A DNA stretch of 64,000 bases. Source: Hexactinellida sp. DTS-2022 (lineage: Eukaryota > Porifera > Hexactinellida). Of the stretch, positions 10,711 through 21,433 are shown piece by piece. The notes under the pieces were generated by a model. It was not told where the DNA came from, did not search any database, and worked only from the letters and a program-made list of their open reading frames with translations. Made by a program: the position numbers and the translations under genes. The stretch's first letter is position 1. Every line of letters begins with the position of its first letter. The stretch spans positions 248,001 to 312,000 of the forward strand of contig JAPNXP010000002.1 in NCBI GenBank assembly GCA_028753945.1, written 5' to 3'.

Positions 10711-11710
10711 TTTCGATTACGTTGTGGACCAAAATTTAGAAGTAAAGCAATAATTGGTTTTTGCTCTAATGAATACCATAATATTAGTGGCAGACTAATT
10801 TAGTTATTTATCTCATTACCACCTGTGTTATGATATCGTTTTACATACATGTGTTAAAACTGGAACTAACTTAGAATTCCATCGAAAACTAGGCTATTGG
10901 TGCCAAAATTTGGTGGTCAAATACACGAGTAATACTGGTTTTCAGGTAATAAATTATTTATTATGAAATGAGAATGAATAATATATCAGTAAACTTACTA
11001 GGTTAGTCTTGTATATATATGTTACATTCCACAGGTGCGAACTCTGAACTAAGAATCATTAATTATAGAATTTACTAATATATTGGGTGCTAAAAACCTG
11101 ACCCTCTCAAACAAAGGTAAAATTTTGTTGTCAATTGTAACTCACCTTTTCTGGAACTTATTTATTATCAGCAAAGTTTTTTTGAATTTATAAACACAAC
11201 TATACTTATTTTACGAATTTATAGCAAAAATATTAATTTATTCCAATTGAATTGTGTTCGCTGACCTAATTAAATACATGGAAATCTTACGCCTAATTGT
11301 AACTAAATATGGAATTAAAGCCACCAAGTATGAGCTCGTGTTTCATTGGGTAATATTTATTAGAATGTTTGCTGTTGTTTAGTTCTAAGTTCTTATTAAC
11401 ATTTTTGTATTTATTGCAAATTCCATTAGAATATTTTATTACTGTCATGTTTCCATAGTGATTAGTAGAACTCAATAGAATTCAAATGAATTTCTAGCTT
11501 GCTTTAATATCATTATTCACGTCAATAATATTATTGAATTTTTGTGGCATTTTAAATGAACCAAATTAATGATTGTTCAAATTTTTAATGTGACAATCAA
11601 TTTTTCGAGCTAGGCACTATTTCTTAGGCAACCACATCATTTCTCTTTAACTCTGAATTAAAATGATTCAACAGCAAATTGATAATTACAACAAAAGTGA
11701 CAAAAATGTT

Positions 11711-11733
11711 TCCCTAACCCTAACCTAACCCTA
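11711..11733. repeat. Telomere-like tract
   Basis: CCCTAACCCTAACCTAACCC, three near-copies of the TTAGGG complement. It is flanked by inverted copies of a CAAAAGTGACAAAAATG-type sequence, which suggests it sits in the loop of an inverted repeat. Confidence 0.6.
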
Positions 11734-11771
11734 TTGTGTCAAAATTGTGACATTTTGTTACTTTTGTTAGG

Positions 11772-11819
11772 GGCGAAAAAGCATAGTTTTATGAAATCAT
11801 AAAACTATTCTTTTTCGCC
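11772..11819. repeat. Strong short hairpin
   Basis: Two 23-bp arms with a single mismatch and a 2-bp loop. The left arm starts GGCGAAAAAGCATAG and the right arm ends CTATTCTTTTTCGCC. No neighbouring gene explains it. Confidence 0.8.
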
Positions 11820-12000
11820 TTTTTAATTAACAAAATAATTAATAAACAAATATTTAATATTATTAAATGTAAATTATTTGGTTGTCACTATTAGAATTCA
11901 TATATGTTCTGACATCAACATTTTGCAACAAATATGTCAGATTGAAATGAAGAATATTATATTTGCAACTTTATAATGTTTGTAAATAAGTATACTCCCT

Positions 12001-12540
12001 TAATTACAAGAGCCACCGGTTAATAGATTTCGCTTAAATTAATGCAGTAGTGGGCAACATTAATTTTAAGTGGGCCACAATTTGGGGCCCGTGAGCCCCC
12101 TTGCGGGCCCCAAATCTATCAGTTCTTGCGACGACCAGAACTCCTAAGTATGAAATTGAACTTACTACAAAGCAGTATAAAATTTATTGTAGGGTAAAAT
12201 GAACCTCAAGGTGCACACTCCGTACTTAATTAAGCCGAATCAGTGACAAATTTTTACTAAATATTATGGTAGGTACTTGTATTATCAGGAAATGAGAAAG
12301 AAAAGTCAGGGAAATTATGTAAGATATATTAAACGATAGCACAAATAATATTATGGTAAGATAAAATATATATTTATATAAATTTGTACTACCATTACTA
12401 ATTACTAAGCACGCGGGCGGCGGGCCCCAGAATTTGGTCTCGCGGGCCACTGGTTGCCCACCGCTGAATTAATGGGATCAAAATTTCACAGAATTTATAG
12501 GTCGGATTTATAGTTAACTCAAAACATTTTCGGTTAAGGG
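12001..12540. repeat. MITE family A, interrupted
   Basis: The left half (GAGCCACCGGTTAATAGATT) ends at 12044 and the right half resumes at 12475 (GGATCAAAATTTCACAG). The gap is the hAT-like element 12045-12466. Confidence 0.7.
12045..12466. mobile_element. Non-autonomous hAT-like element with 8-bp target duplication
   Basis: The termini CAGTAGTGGGCAAC and GTTGCCCACCGCTG form imperfect inverted repeats of hAT type. The element is flanked by perfect AATTAATG copies (12037-12044, 12467-12474). It contains GC-rich inverted GGGCCC-type arms and no transposase. Confidence 0.85.
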
Positions 12541-14645
12541 TGCTCTGTACTGATATTTTGACACCCGACGACCTAATGTTTTTATTGCGTTTTTGGATAG
12601 TACTAATATATCTAAGATATCCCTGAAAATATTAGAGTTCTACTATGTATATATCCTTAGTTATGAACTAGACAATGTCAATATAGGCCTAATCCATACT
12701 AGCCAAATATTTACAAAAAATTTTTATGTTAGTTTTTAGCGCGAAACATGTCAATTATAAAATATACCTGAGTCAATACTCAATGTTTTAAATCGAACCG
12801 AAATATGCTTTTTCTTTAATCTACTCTATGTTATTGTCATTTTTGTGAAATTGGTCAAAAAAAACCCACTATTTTTCATTAAAAGTATACTAATTCAATT
12901 TTTTTGTATTATATTGCCAAAACTGCCCGCTTTTAAAACATGCGCCTACATATACTGAGCATTTTAAAAAAAAGTTTGACTTTCTAGAATAAAAATTCTC
13001 TTTTTTACATCCATATGCCCAAATGGTCTTTTTTTACACCTTCATAATTAGCATTTAATTAATTTGTGTCGAAGTGGCTGAGTCCAGAATATGAAAGTGC
13101 GAGGAAAAGGAGTTCCTAAACTGCATAAAATAGATAATGTCATTTGAAATTGAATTAGACTATTTTTAGAAATTTAGAGCTAAGCTCTATCTCATTTGGA
13201 TCAGAAGTTGGATTTTTGTCAGCTTTTTAACATATTGCCACTTTGACACCACCATATTTGGGCATTTGAAATCAGAACACATCATTCGAATTATAATATA
13301 ATCCCAAAAGTTTATCCAATGAGTAAGAAATAGTATCATGATGTGACTAGAATTTTAGAGCTAGTCTCTGCTGTCCAGAGATCAAGAGTTACAAAATTTG
13401 CTTCGTCATCAAAATTGGGCACATCAAATTACCATATATGGTCATGTTAAAAAGTGTGACACCTAGAGTCCTAAAATGTATTATAAACGTATAGAAAGTC
13501 AGGTATTTACAGTATTTTCTAATGCCTATGATCATTTTATCTCAAAGCGTTTCTGAAATATCAACAGGTGTGAAATGTCAGATTTTTTGCCCCCTTCTGT
13601 GGCCCAAAAGTCCATAACTTATCGAATAATGATTGGATCGTGTTGTGTAACGTCTCATTTTGTGCGCAAATGCTATTTCCATATTTGTATTACCAAATTG
13701 GTGTTTTATATAATACTTTATTGTATATTTGAGGGCCTTGAGGTGTGAAAATATGACAAAACAGACAAAACCATAGTCATAAATTGGTCATAACTCATGA
13801 TATATTATTGTAAAAGTGTTGAAAACAAATGCTACGCATAGATAAGAAGCTGGCGCATTTTTATGAAGAATAACAGAATTATTCTGCTGTCCAATTTCCC
13901 ACAGTAATATATGATCACCGGGTACTTGCATACCCTTCATATTCTTTTATGCCCCTAATTTCCTAATTTTTGACATATTCCTGAACTTTTTGACGTGAAC
14001 CAGTATATTTTGACCTGTAGATTCCGAAATTTTTAATTTTGGGAACAATATATGGCAGTGTAGAATTTTATCACCTCTTTTGATGTTGAAATTCGGAAAA
14101 ATTCGTGGGCCGCAGCCTTAGAATGCTTATAAAACCAAAAATAATAATCAGAAAGTCAAAAAATTTCTCTGGGGTAACACATGATGCATCCTCAGACCCT
14201 TGAACTAGAATTGAAAAATTTTTCTTCTAACATTTTATAACGATAGTTTAGTGCACGACTGCGTTTTATGATTATTTTGAAAAAATGCCCTTTAGCATCG
14301 TTTCTTCTGCAAAAATTAATAAAATATAAATTATTACTGAGAGGAAATAGTCTCATAATAATATGTTCAAAAATTCAAAAAGATTCAACAATTTTTGAAA
14401 AAATGTCATGCCCATATAAGGAAGTCGACGTCTTATTTTATTAAAAAACACCATCTTGATTGAAAATTAAGAAAAAAAAAATCATAGAAGTCAATCTCTA
14501 TCTCATCTAGAGTATTCCTAGAAATAAATTATGCAATTCTGAGATTCACCGTGAACGCCCGAATATCAATACAGATTACCCTTAACGGTACTATTTTATT
14601 TTAATAGCTACAAAGGCGTCAGAGTGATTTATAAATTATTACTCT

Positions 14646-14733
14646 AGGGGCGGCACTTAATAGATTTCTCCGCTTAATTGGGTTAAACTACCCTGGACCA
14701 AGTAACCCTTTTAATTAAGCGGAGTCGACTGTA
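14646..14733. repeat. MITE family A fragment
   Basis: A family A copy with a degraded left end and the right end TTAAGCGGAGTCGACTGTA. Confidence 0.65.
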
Positions 14734-15073
14734 TTACCAAACTCAATTATTCATTGTTGTTATTTACAACAAAAAGTGGCGAGTATCATTAGTTCGACTT
14801 CCAATATGTTGTTGTTTGTTGTTGTTGATTTTTTGTTTATTTTTCCAATTATTTTTTCAAGTTCGTTCATTTGCTTTTGTCTCAAATGTAATTGAGAGTC
14901 GAAGGCTCGCACAAAATATTAATTTTTCAAAAGCTTTTATAGGTGAAATTTTTTTACATTTCCTAATATGGTTTGATAAGAATTATGAATTTACATTTGG
15001 AGCTTGTGGATGCTAAACTATTTCAGTGGGGACTAATAGTACTAAATTAGTTTATGTTGCAATTAATCTCTAC

Positions 15074-15285
15074 ATGGTTAATAATACGAAAACTATATCA
15101 GTCCCCTTCAAAGCCTTTTCAATACAAATGATATTGGTTAATACGACTTCCGGATAATATGAACACTATTTCATTCCCCTTCAAAGGCTTTTCAATACAA
15201 ATGATATTGGTTAATACGAATCCGGATTAGGCGAACACATTTTGATGGTCCCCTGGTGTTCCTACTATAACGAGGTTCTATTGTA
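15074..15285. repeat. MITE family B
   Basis: Contains two internal units with TCCCCTTCAAAG and TACAAATGATATTGG and ends in CGAGGTTCTATTGTA. The left end is worn. Confidence 0.7.
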
Positions 15286-15810
15286 TAGTATGTATAATAT
15301 AGGTATACAAAATTTAACCTTGGATAATGGTGGTTAATATTATCTGTGTACAGACAGTCCAGTAATTAATAAGACTACTCCATAAATATGTCTTAAGCCA
15401 AATTGTTCAGTTCCTAAAATAACAAATTTTAAATTATTCTGTTAAAATCTTTGGTTAATGAATCCACTATTTTTGTGAGTACATTCGATAGGAACTGAAC
15501 TGGAACTAATTTTTGAATTAGTTCCAATAAGGACGAGTATCGAATTTTGACTTCCAACTTGAGTAATAAACTAATAATAGGTAAGTATATTGTTTGCAAG
15601 CTTCTTTTTTTGTGAACATTTTTTCAAACTCAATTTGGCATTTGCTTTTTGCTCAAATGATTTGAGAAGTCATTGGCTCTTATAATTTAATACAAAACTT
15701 TAAGCTTTTATATTAACGAAAATTTCTATTTAATCGGTTATGGGTGCATTAGAAATTAGTTGCATTTGCAACAAATTATGATCATGTTCTTTAATTTATT
15801 AATTATAAAC

Positions 15811-15985
15811 ACTCAAGGGACCAAAAATTGTGTTAATAATAGAGAGACTTCATAATAAGCGAACTCAACTTAATACAAACCCTATGTAAGTTGTTAAATT
15901 GGGACCATAGGGCTTGTTCATAATAAAAAGTTTTCACTTTGATAAGCATACGAAAAATTGTTAACAATAAGCAGACCTGACTGTA
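15811..15985. repeat. MITE family D
   Basis: Shares GTAAGTTGTTAAATTGGGAC and CATAGGGCTTGTTC with copies at 41951-42143 and 62362-62535. It ends GCAGACCTGACTGTA. Confidence 0.7.
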
Positions 15986-16266
15986 TTATATTATCCACTA
16001 GTTAGTGTACCTACTAATGAGAATAGATTGCATATACTTTTTATCATCTCTAATACGAATATTTGTATGCTGTAAACAAAAGTAAATATGCAACTTTTTT
16101 CCAAAAATACAGTTATTTTGTAAATTTTCCAAAAAAAGCAACAATTTGATGTTTCTATGTTTACCTGTTGAGCTGGCTTTCACTTGTTCCTAGTGTTAGT
16201 TCCTAATTGAGATTCACTCGTAAATACCATTATTCACTAAGGATTATAGGCCAATCAAATCTAGAG

Positions 16267-16275
16267 TATAAATAG
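16267..16275 (+). promoter_or_regulatory. TATA box of the Rnd-like gene
   Basis: TATAAATAG, 47 bp upstream of the ATG. Confidence 0.6.
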
Positions 16276-16313
16276 AGCCATAGTTGCTATAAATTTAATA
16301 TTAATAATTCGAA

Positions 16314-18321
16314 ATGAACGAATATTATTTTTTGAGCAGAAAATTGGTTGCAGTTGGAGACACACAATGCGGGAAATCAGCACTGCTGTACATGTTCGCG
16401 AAAGAACTATTTTTAGAGGTATGCTAATTTAGAATTTCAAAGTTTGCATTTGCTAAATTTTTGTTAAATGTTGAATGGAATAAATAGTCACAAATTTGTT
16501 GAACTAATAGTGGAACACAGTCGACTCTCGTTAATAGGAACACGGATAAGGGAAATGTCGGTTAAGGAGTGCAAGGTTTAATTCCCCTACGCTATACAAA
16601 TGCATGCAAGTGACTCCGGTTAATACGAACATGTTAAGACGGTCCCCTGGTGTTCCTACTAACAGAGTATACTGTATATGTAAGAATCTGCTATTTTGTT
16701 GCTAAATTGAGAATCGAATAATATCTTCTCAAATTGTACAATAATCAGTTGACTATAACTGTAACTATAACTGTAACTATAACCGGAACTAACAGTGGAA
16801 CTATGTAGGGATATGTGCCTACTTTGTTTGAGAACTATGCGGCTGAGATTGAGAGCAGTCAGGGCATAGTACAAGTGTCGATGTATGACACACCCGGAAA
16901 CGACAATTATTCACACATAAGACCGCTATCATATCCAGACACTGATATCATCCTGTTGTGTTTCGACTTATCTTCCCCTGTTTCGTATCAGAATATATTT
17001 ACAAAGGTAAGGGACAGTTTAATGATACCAAAGGGAGGGATTAAATAATGTGTATCATATCAGAATATATTTACAAAGGTAAGGGACAGTTTAATGATAC
17101 CAAAGGGATGGGATTAAATAATGTGTATCATATGAATATATATTCACACCTTAGGTAAGGGACAGTTTAAGCGCTACAAAATGCTACCAAACCGTTTAAT
17201 ATCCCTTCGTTCATGCTTTCATCCAGGCAAAAATTTGCTCGCAAAAAAATATTTTAAAATGAAAAAAAAATCTAGGCGTGTTGCGCTGCCTTCGTTACAA
17301 CGAAACTGAGTTAATTCACTTTCAATGGAAAGTGAAGGTGAAATTGGGAATTTATATTTACATTTTACTCCAAATATGGATCAGGGTTTCATAAAGGTCG
17401 CTACGTAAATGCTACCAAAGGGAGGGGGTTAAATAATGTGTGACAGACCATCTTTGTGTTTTACAAACATGTCAAAAAGCGTGATTTAGGCAGTAATTAC
17501 CCTATTACTTTCGTTACATAACGTTTGAACATGCCCTAACAATAATCCTATCGGAACTAAATAACTCTTAACTGAAACTATAATTTTAAGAACGGTATAA
17601 ATGAGAGCTGAATTTTTAAAATTGGAAGCGATTAACACCTAATTGGTAGCAATGTAAATATTAAATTGGTACTAACTAACACCTAATTGGTACTAACTAA
17701 CACCTAATTGGAACTAACTAACACCTAATTGGATCTATAATATTTCGTTTAGTGGATACCAGAAATCCTAGAGTATTGCCCAGGAGTTCCATTTTTAATC
17801 ATTGGTTGCAAAAGTGACATCAGTCTCAATATGGAACTAAGGAAACCTCAAAGTTACATCGTATCGGAACTATGGCCAGTCACACCAGATGAGGTAGGTC
17901 GAGGTTTATAACTGTGTTAATGTGGCACACGAGGTGTTACAATTGTGTCCTTTAGGTGGCACAGCTGTTGAGCCATACTGGCTCGTTAGATTATTTCACT
18001 TGTTCTGCAAAATTGGGCGACAATTTGATAGGTTTATTTTCCAAAGCTGTTGAATCAACATTCCAGCGGAAAAAGCATTATTTGAAAAAATACAGAAATA
18101 GAACTCTATCTGCTGCTAATTCGCAACCGGAACCAACTATTTCCTGTAGTTCCAGTTTAAGAAGACGCGCTTATACAGATGTGTCAACCAATCGTAAACA
18201 TGAAAGAAGAACCACAAACGAAGAATCGAACTGTTTACCAACATTCCATCGACGTAGAGGCGTTGTTAGCGAAAATGAGGCATATTATCCGAGACGATCC
18301 GGAACTTGTACTATTCTATAA
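16314..18321 (+). CDS. RND: Rnd-like atypical Rho GTPase
   Basis: Exons 16314..16418, 16809..17006, 17753..17893 and 17956..18321, all phase 0, give 269 residues. The P-loop is GDTQCGKS (15-22), closely like the GDSQCGKT of Rnd proteins, followed by LLYMFAKE and the effector region YVPTLFENY. The switch II start is DTPGND: the catalytic glutamine (Gln61 of Rac) is replaced by Asn and the preceding Ala by Pro. The guanine-specificity motif is GCKSD, as in Rnd, then CSAK. The basic C-terminal extension (about 182-265) ends in the prenylation box CTIL. Rnd proteins stay GTP-bound and oppose RhoA signalling at membranes; little GTPase activity is inferred here. Intron 1 holds a family B MITE; intron 2 begins with tandem copies of the exon 2 edge. 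Confidence 0.92.
16516..16676. repeat. MITE family B in Rnd intron 1
   Basis: Starts ACAGTCGACTCTCGTTAATA and ends ACAGAGTATACTGTA. The interior carries GGTCCCCTGGTGTTCCTA. Confidence 0.75.
16984..17170 (+). repeat. 72-76 bp tandem repeat of the Rnd exon 2/intron 2 junction
   Basis: The coding edge TATCAGAATATATTTACAAA plus donor G|GTAAGGGACAG recurs with donors at 17007, 17079 and 17155. Copies 2 and 3 lie in the intron. The first donor preserves the Rho reading frame into exon 3. Confidence 0.85.
17209..17396. repeat. Inverted-repeat remnant in Rnd intron 2
   Basis: Begins with the family J end CTTTCATCCAGGC and contains a part related to the 1491-1610 element (CAATGGAAAGTGAAGGTGAA). It may be two elements fused or nested. 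Confidence 0.45.
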
Positions 18322-20493
18322 ATAGAAACAAATATAAATTTGTGATTTCACTTACCTGGTTTTATTATTGTTTATTTGTTGATTGTAAATAAACGTTTGA
18401 AATTTTATCTATTCTTTAACATCAATGTTATACAGATGGTTTAATTAGCCAATAAAATGTCTAGCTGTAAATGAATGAGTTCGATTAATTCCTGTTTATT
18501 GTTCACAGGTCAGTACATATGCAACTATGACTGGAACTAATTTCATAATGGAATTAGTACGTATGGCTCCAATGTAAACTACTAGGGCATTTAGATCATT
18601 CATCTTCACACTTCTATTTTATTACATTTTCTTGTTAGACCATTCTAGAAATGACTTTTATGGAACTTAATCTCTTTATAGTTCAGGTTATCTTTATAGA
18701 ATATTTGTGACTCCTTACATCATTTCCATTATTAATTTGAAATAGATATACTAAGATTAATAATAATCAGTACTTTAAAACTTAAAGATTACTATTAAAA
18801 TATTTGGTAGATTTACAGTTTTTATTATGTCCAAAAGTAAATATACAAAATATAATTATAGTTACTGCATGTTTTCATTTAGGAAATTTTATGCGGGCCT
18901 AGATTTAATTTGAGCTCGCTCACACGCGCCAAAATGCTCAATTCGCGCGCCTAGAAAAGTTTCCTTTCAAATTACGTGCCTAAATTAAACCGGAACTAAC
19001 AGTGGAACTATACATGGTCTATCTACATAAATTTGTTTATTTGCACAACCTTAATTTTACAATTTTCCTGTCTATCTACTATAAATTGTGCTACATTCCT
19101 ATAGGAACAATAGTGGGCGATCAATTACCCTTGGGCCATTAGTAAGAATTTATATTACAGCCAGCAAATAATTATCTTGCAATATTTATGATTATTAATT
19201 AGTGGAAAATAGCATTTTTCTTGTTGTTATCAAAATGATAACCTTTTAGAATATTAATGGTAATTATGGAGTTTGATATCAAATAGCATAACTTGCATTG
19301 CAACTAATGACATGGAATGTTTTATGCAAAGCAAGTTGCTTTTTTTTAATCACATACCTTAATCTGGAACTAATGTGTATTTGGTGTCGGTTTATTCAAT
19401 TGATAGCATTCCTTTGTTCGGGAGTTTGTCATAACAAAAATCACTTAAAGCCTTTTGTAAGATTTTTCTTAAAATAGGAAGTATTATGAAAATTTCATCA
19501 CCCACTAGATTATTATGTACGCATTACAAATAATGAAAAGTAATACTGTAAAGGGAATAAAATTCGAATTACATCATTAGTATGTTAGGAAAATTAATAA
19601 TACTCTATTTGGCACTAATATTTCAGAATATTCGATTTATGCGCCAAATTATATATTTTCCTATTTTATAATAGCGATTAAATTACAAATTATTCAGATT
19701 TTTGCGACAAATTTCATTACCCATTTGGTGCTTAAATTATAGACATTCTATTTTAAGCGCCAAATTATATATTCTCCTTCTAAATTGCAATTAGAAATCT
19801 AAAAATTACTTTATTAAAAGATTAAATTTGATTGCTATTCTTTTACGATTGCTAAATATTATAAATTTGAATACAAAATTAATTGCGAATTATTTAAAAG
19901 GATTATGTAAGCTTTCTGAATCTGCCGTAAATAATGAATCTACTCAAGTATAATTCTAGCAGAGTTGATCACGAATTGCAATCTTGCAAACTTGTTGTTA
20001 GGGAAATTATTAGTAACTGTTATTTTAGTTATTAATTGCTTTGTCTAGCAAATAGAATAAATAATTTTAAAACGTGTTTTATTAATATTTGTTTTTCTAC
20101 ATGTAACATTATATCATTATTAATAACATTATGTAATAACATTGTGTAATTAAAATCTCAAATTATTAATCAACTATTTGACTGTGGAAACTTTAATTTT
20201 AATGTAAAAGTGCTTAATTTCAATGTGTAAAGATCGTGTCTTACATAGAAACACAATTGTACAATGGAATTTATCGATTATTTATGATTTAGTATGCACT
20301 AATACAGTGGATATTCAATATTATTATTGTAACTGGAACTAACTAAACCATGGTTTAGTTAGTTCAATAATCTCATATTTATCATATTGAATACAATCCA
20401 TTGTATTTTATTGAGACAAATAAATAATATCAAATTTAAACAACTGTCTATTTCGAAATGTGTCAAATAACAACATTTATTGACACTCCTTGG
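18322..20493. other. Gene-free AT-rich spacer
   Basis: No gene seen. Around 18890-18990 there is an inverted family J-like fragment (GAGCTCGCTCACACGCGCC). Around 19630-19770 the motif GCGCCAAATTATATATT occurs twice. Confidence 0.55.
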
Positions 20494-20500
20494 TATAAAT
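20494..20500 (+). promoter_or_regulatory. TATA box of nanos
   Basis: TATAAAT, 46 bp upstream of the nanos ATG. Confidence 0.6.
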
Positions 20501-20539
20501 ACTTTTGTTTTTTATTAAAATAAACAAGAAAACTTCAAA

Positions 20540-21076
20540 ATGGAATCAAACCTCGATTATTCTCCTTTTGGATCCTACTTCGGTTTGGCTGACAAACTAC
20601 AAACTATCAACAAAGAAGATATCAAATTCCAATCGACATTCCAGTATCCAAGCACTAGTCGTGAGTTAAACCCACAAGCAGAACCATTTGTTCCCAGCAA
20701 AATAACCCAGGATTTTAGTTCCAGTATCAGTTCCGTGGATAGTTCCAGTTCCAGTTCCAGTCCCGTCGAATCCCGATCTCCGAGCCCAACCCAGTTAGTA
20801 GAGTCAACCAATCAAATGCAATACAAACTTAGCATTCAACGTAAACGGGCAATGTTAAACCAAAACCAATATTCTAAAGTTCGTTTTTGTATATTCTGTC
20901 AGAAAAGTGGCAAACCGATTGTGACACAAAAATCTCACACTTTACGAGATGAAAACGGATGTGTTGCGTGCCCATTTTTACGCGCCACAATGTGTCCTTT
21001 GTGTGGCGCGACTGGCGACGATGCTCACACAATAAAATACTGTCCTTCAACCCAACCGACTGTTATATTTACTTAA
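20540..21076 (+). CDS. NANOS: Nanos-type RNA-binding zinc-finger protein
   Basis: An intronless 178-residue protein. The C-terminal half is a complete nanos domain with two CCHC zinc knuckles: ligands C117, C120, H133, C144 and C152, C155, H163, C168. Around them are the diagnostic strings CVACPFLRATMCP and CGATGDDAHTIKYCP. Nanos proteins repress translation and recruit CCR4-NOT to mRNAs, usually with Pumilio, in germline or stem cells. The N-terminal segment SPFGSYFGL (8-16) loosely resembles the aromatic NOT1-binding motif of vertebrate nanos (inference). Residues 59-90 are a Ser-rich linker, partly encoded by repeated AGTTCC. An animal-specific family, so it fixes the organism as metazoan. 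Confidence 0.97.
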   Translation: MESNLDYSPFGSYFGLADKLQTINKEDIKFQSTFQYPSTSRELNPQAEPFVPSKITQDFSSSISSVDSSSSSSSPVESRSPSPTQLVESTNQMQYKLSIQRKRAMLNQNQYSKVRFCIFCQKSGKPIVTQKSHTLRDENGCVACPFLRATMCPLCGATGDDAHTIKYCPSTQPTVIFT

Positions 21077-21400
21077 ATTTGTTGTTGTTGTTGTTTATAT
21101 TTTTATTTCATTTTTTTGCATTTCACAAGAACACATTAAAACACACAAGCACTTAAAAGTTTCAAATATTTTAATTATGATCTTTGGAAATTACGCGCCT
21201 AAAATTAATTTCAAATTAGGCGAGGAATTTTTTCTTTTTTTGAAAATTCCAAATTTAGGCGGGTAAATTTATGCCTAAAAGTCCCATAGAAATTTAGAAG
21301 GGTAAATTTAAAATTTAGCACGCGCCTAAAATGAAACCTAGTTTCAACTTTCAATCAATCGGATAATTAATTCCAATATCATATTACCCTATACTGTGCA

Positions 21401-21408
21401 TATAAATA
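21401..21408 (+). promoter_or_regulatory. TATA box of GPCR 1
   Basis: TATAAATA, 33 bp upstream of the ATG. Confidence 0.6.
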
Positions 21409-21433
21409 CAATTCCAATTCAATTACTTATGAA

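Larger units (their letters stand above)
10711..16260. other. Long gene-free, repeat-rich region
   Basis: No coding sequence is supported across about 5.5 kb. It holds a telomere-like tract and hairpin (11711-11819), a hAT-like element inside a family A MITE (12001-12540), an unexplained block (12545-14640), and family A, B and D elements at 14646, 15074 and 15811. Short frames at 11293, 12226, 14816 and 15998 have no coding character. Confidence 0.6.

Noticed and set aside
12226..12450. 74-codon minus-strand frame with hydrophobic stretch
   Set aside because: It lies entirely within the non-autonomous hAT-like element.
14816..15016. 66-codon frame starting MLLLIFCLFF
   Set aside because: A poly-TTG/TTT tract makes it look like a signal peptide. 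There is no conserved sequence or continuing exon.
19630..19770. TTTGGCGC-like words as E2F sites controlling nanos
   Set aside because: The same words occur throughout spacers and introns and inside repeat elements, so a specific regulatory role is not supported.
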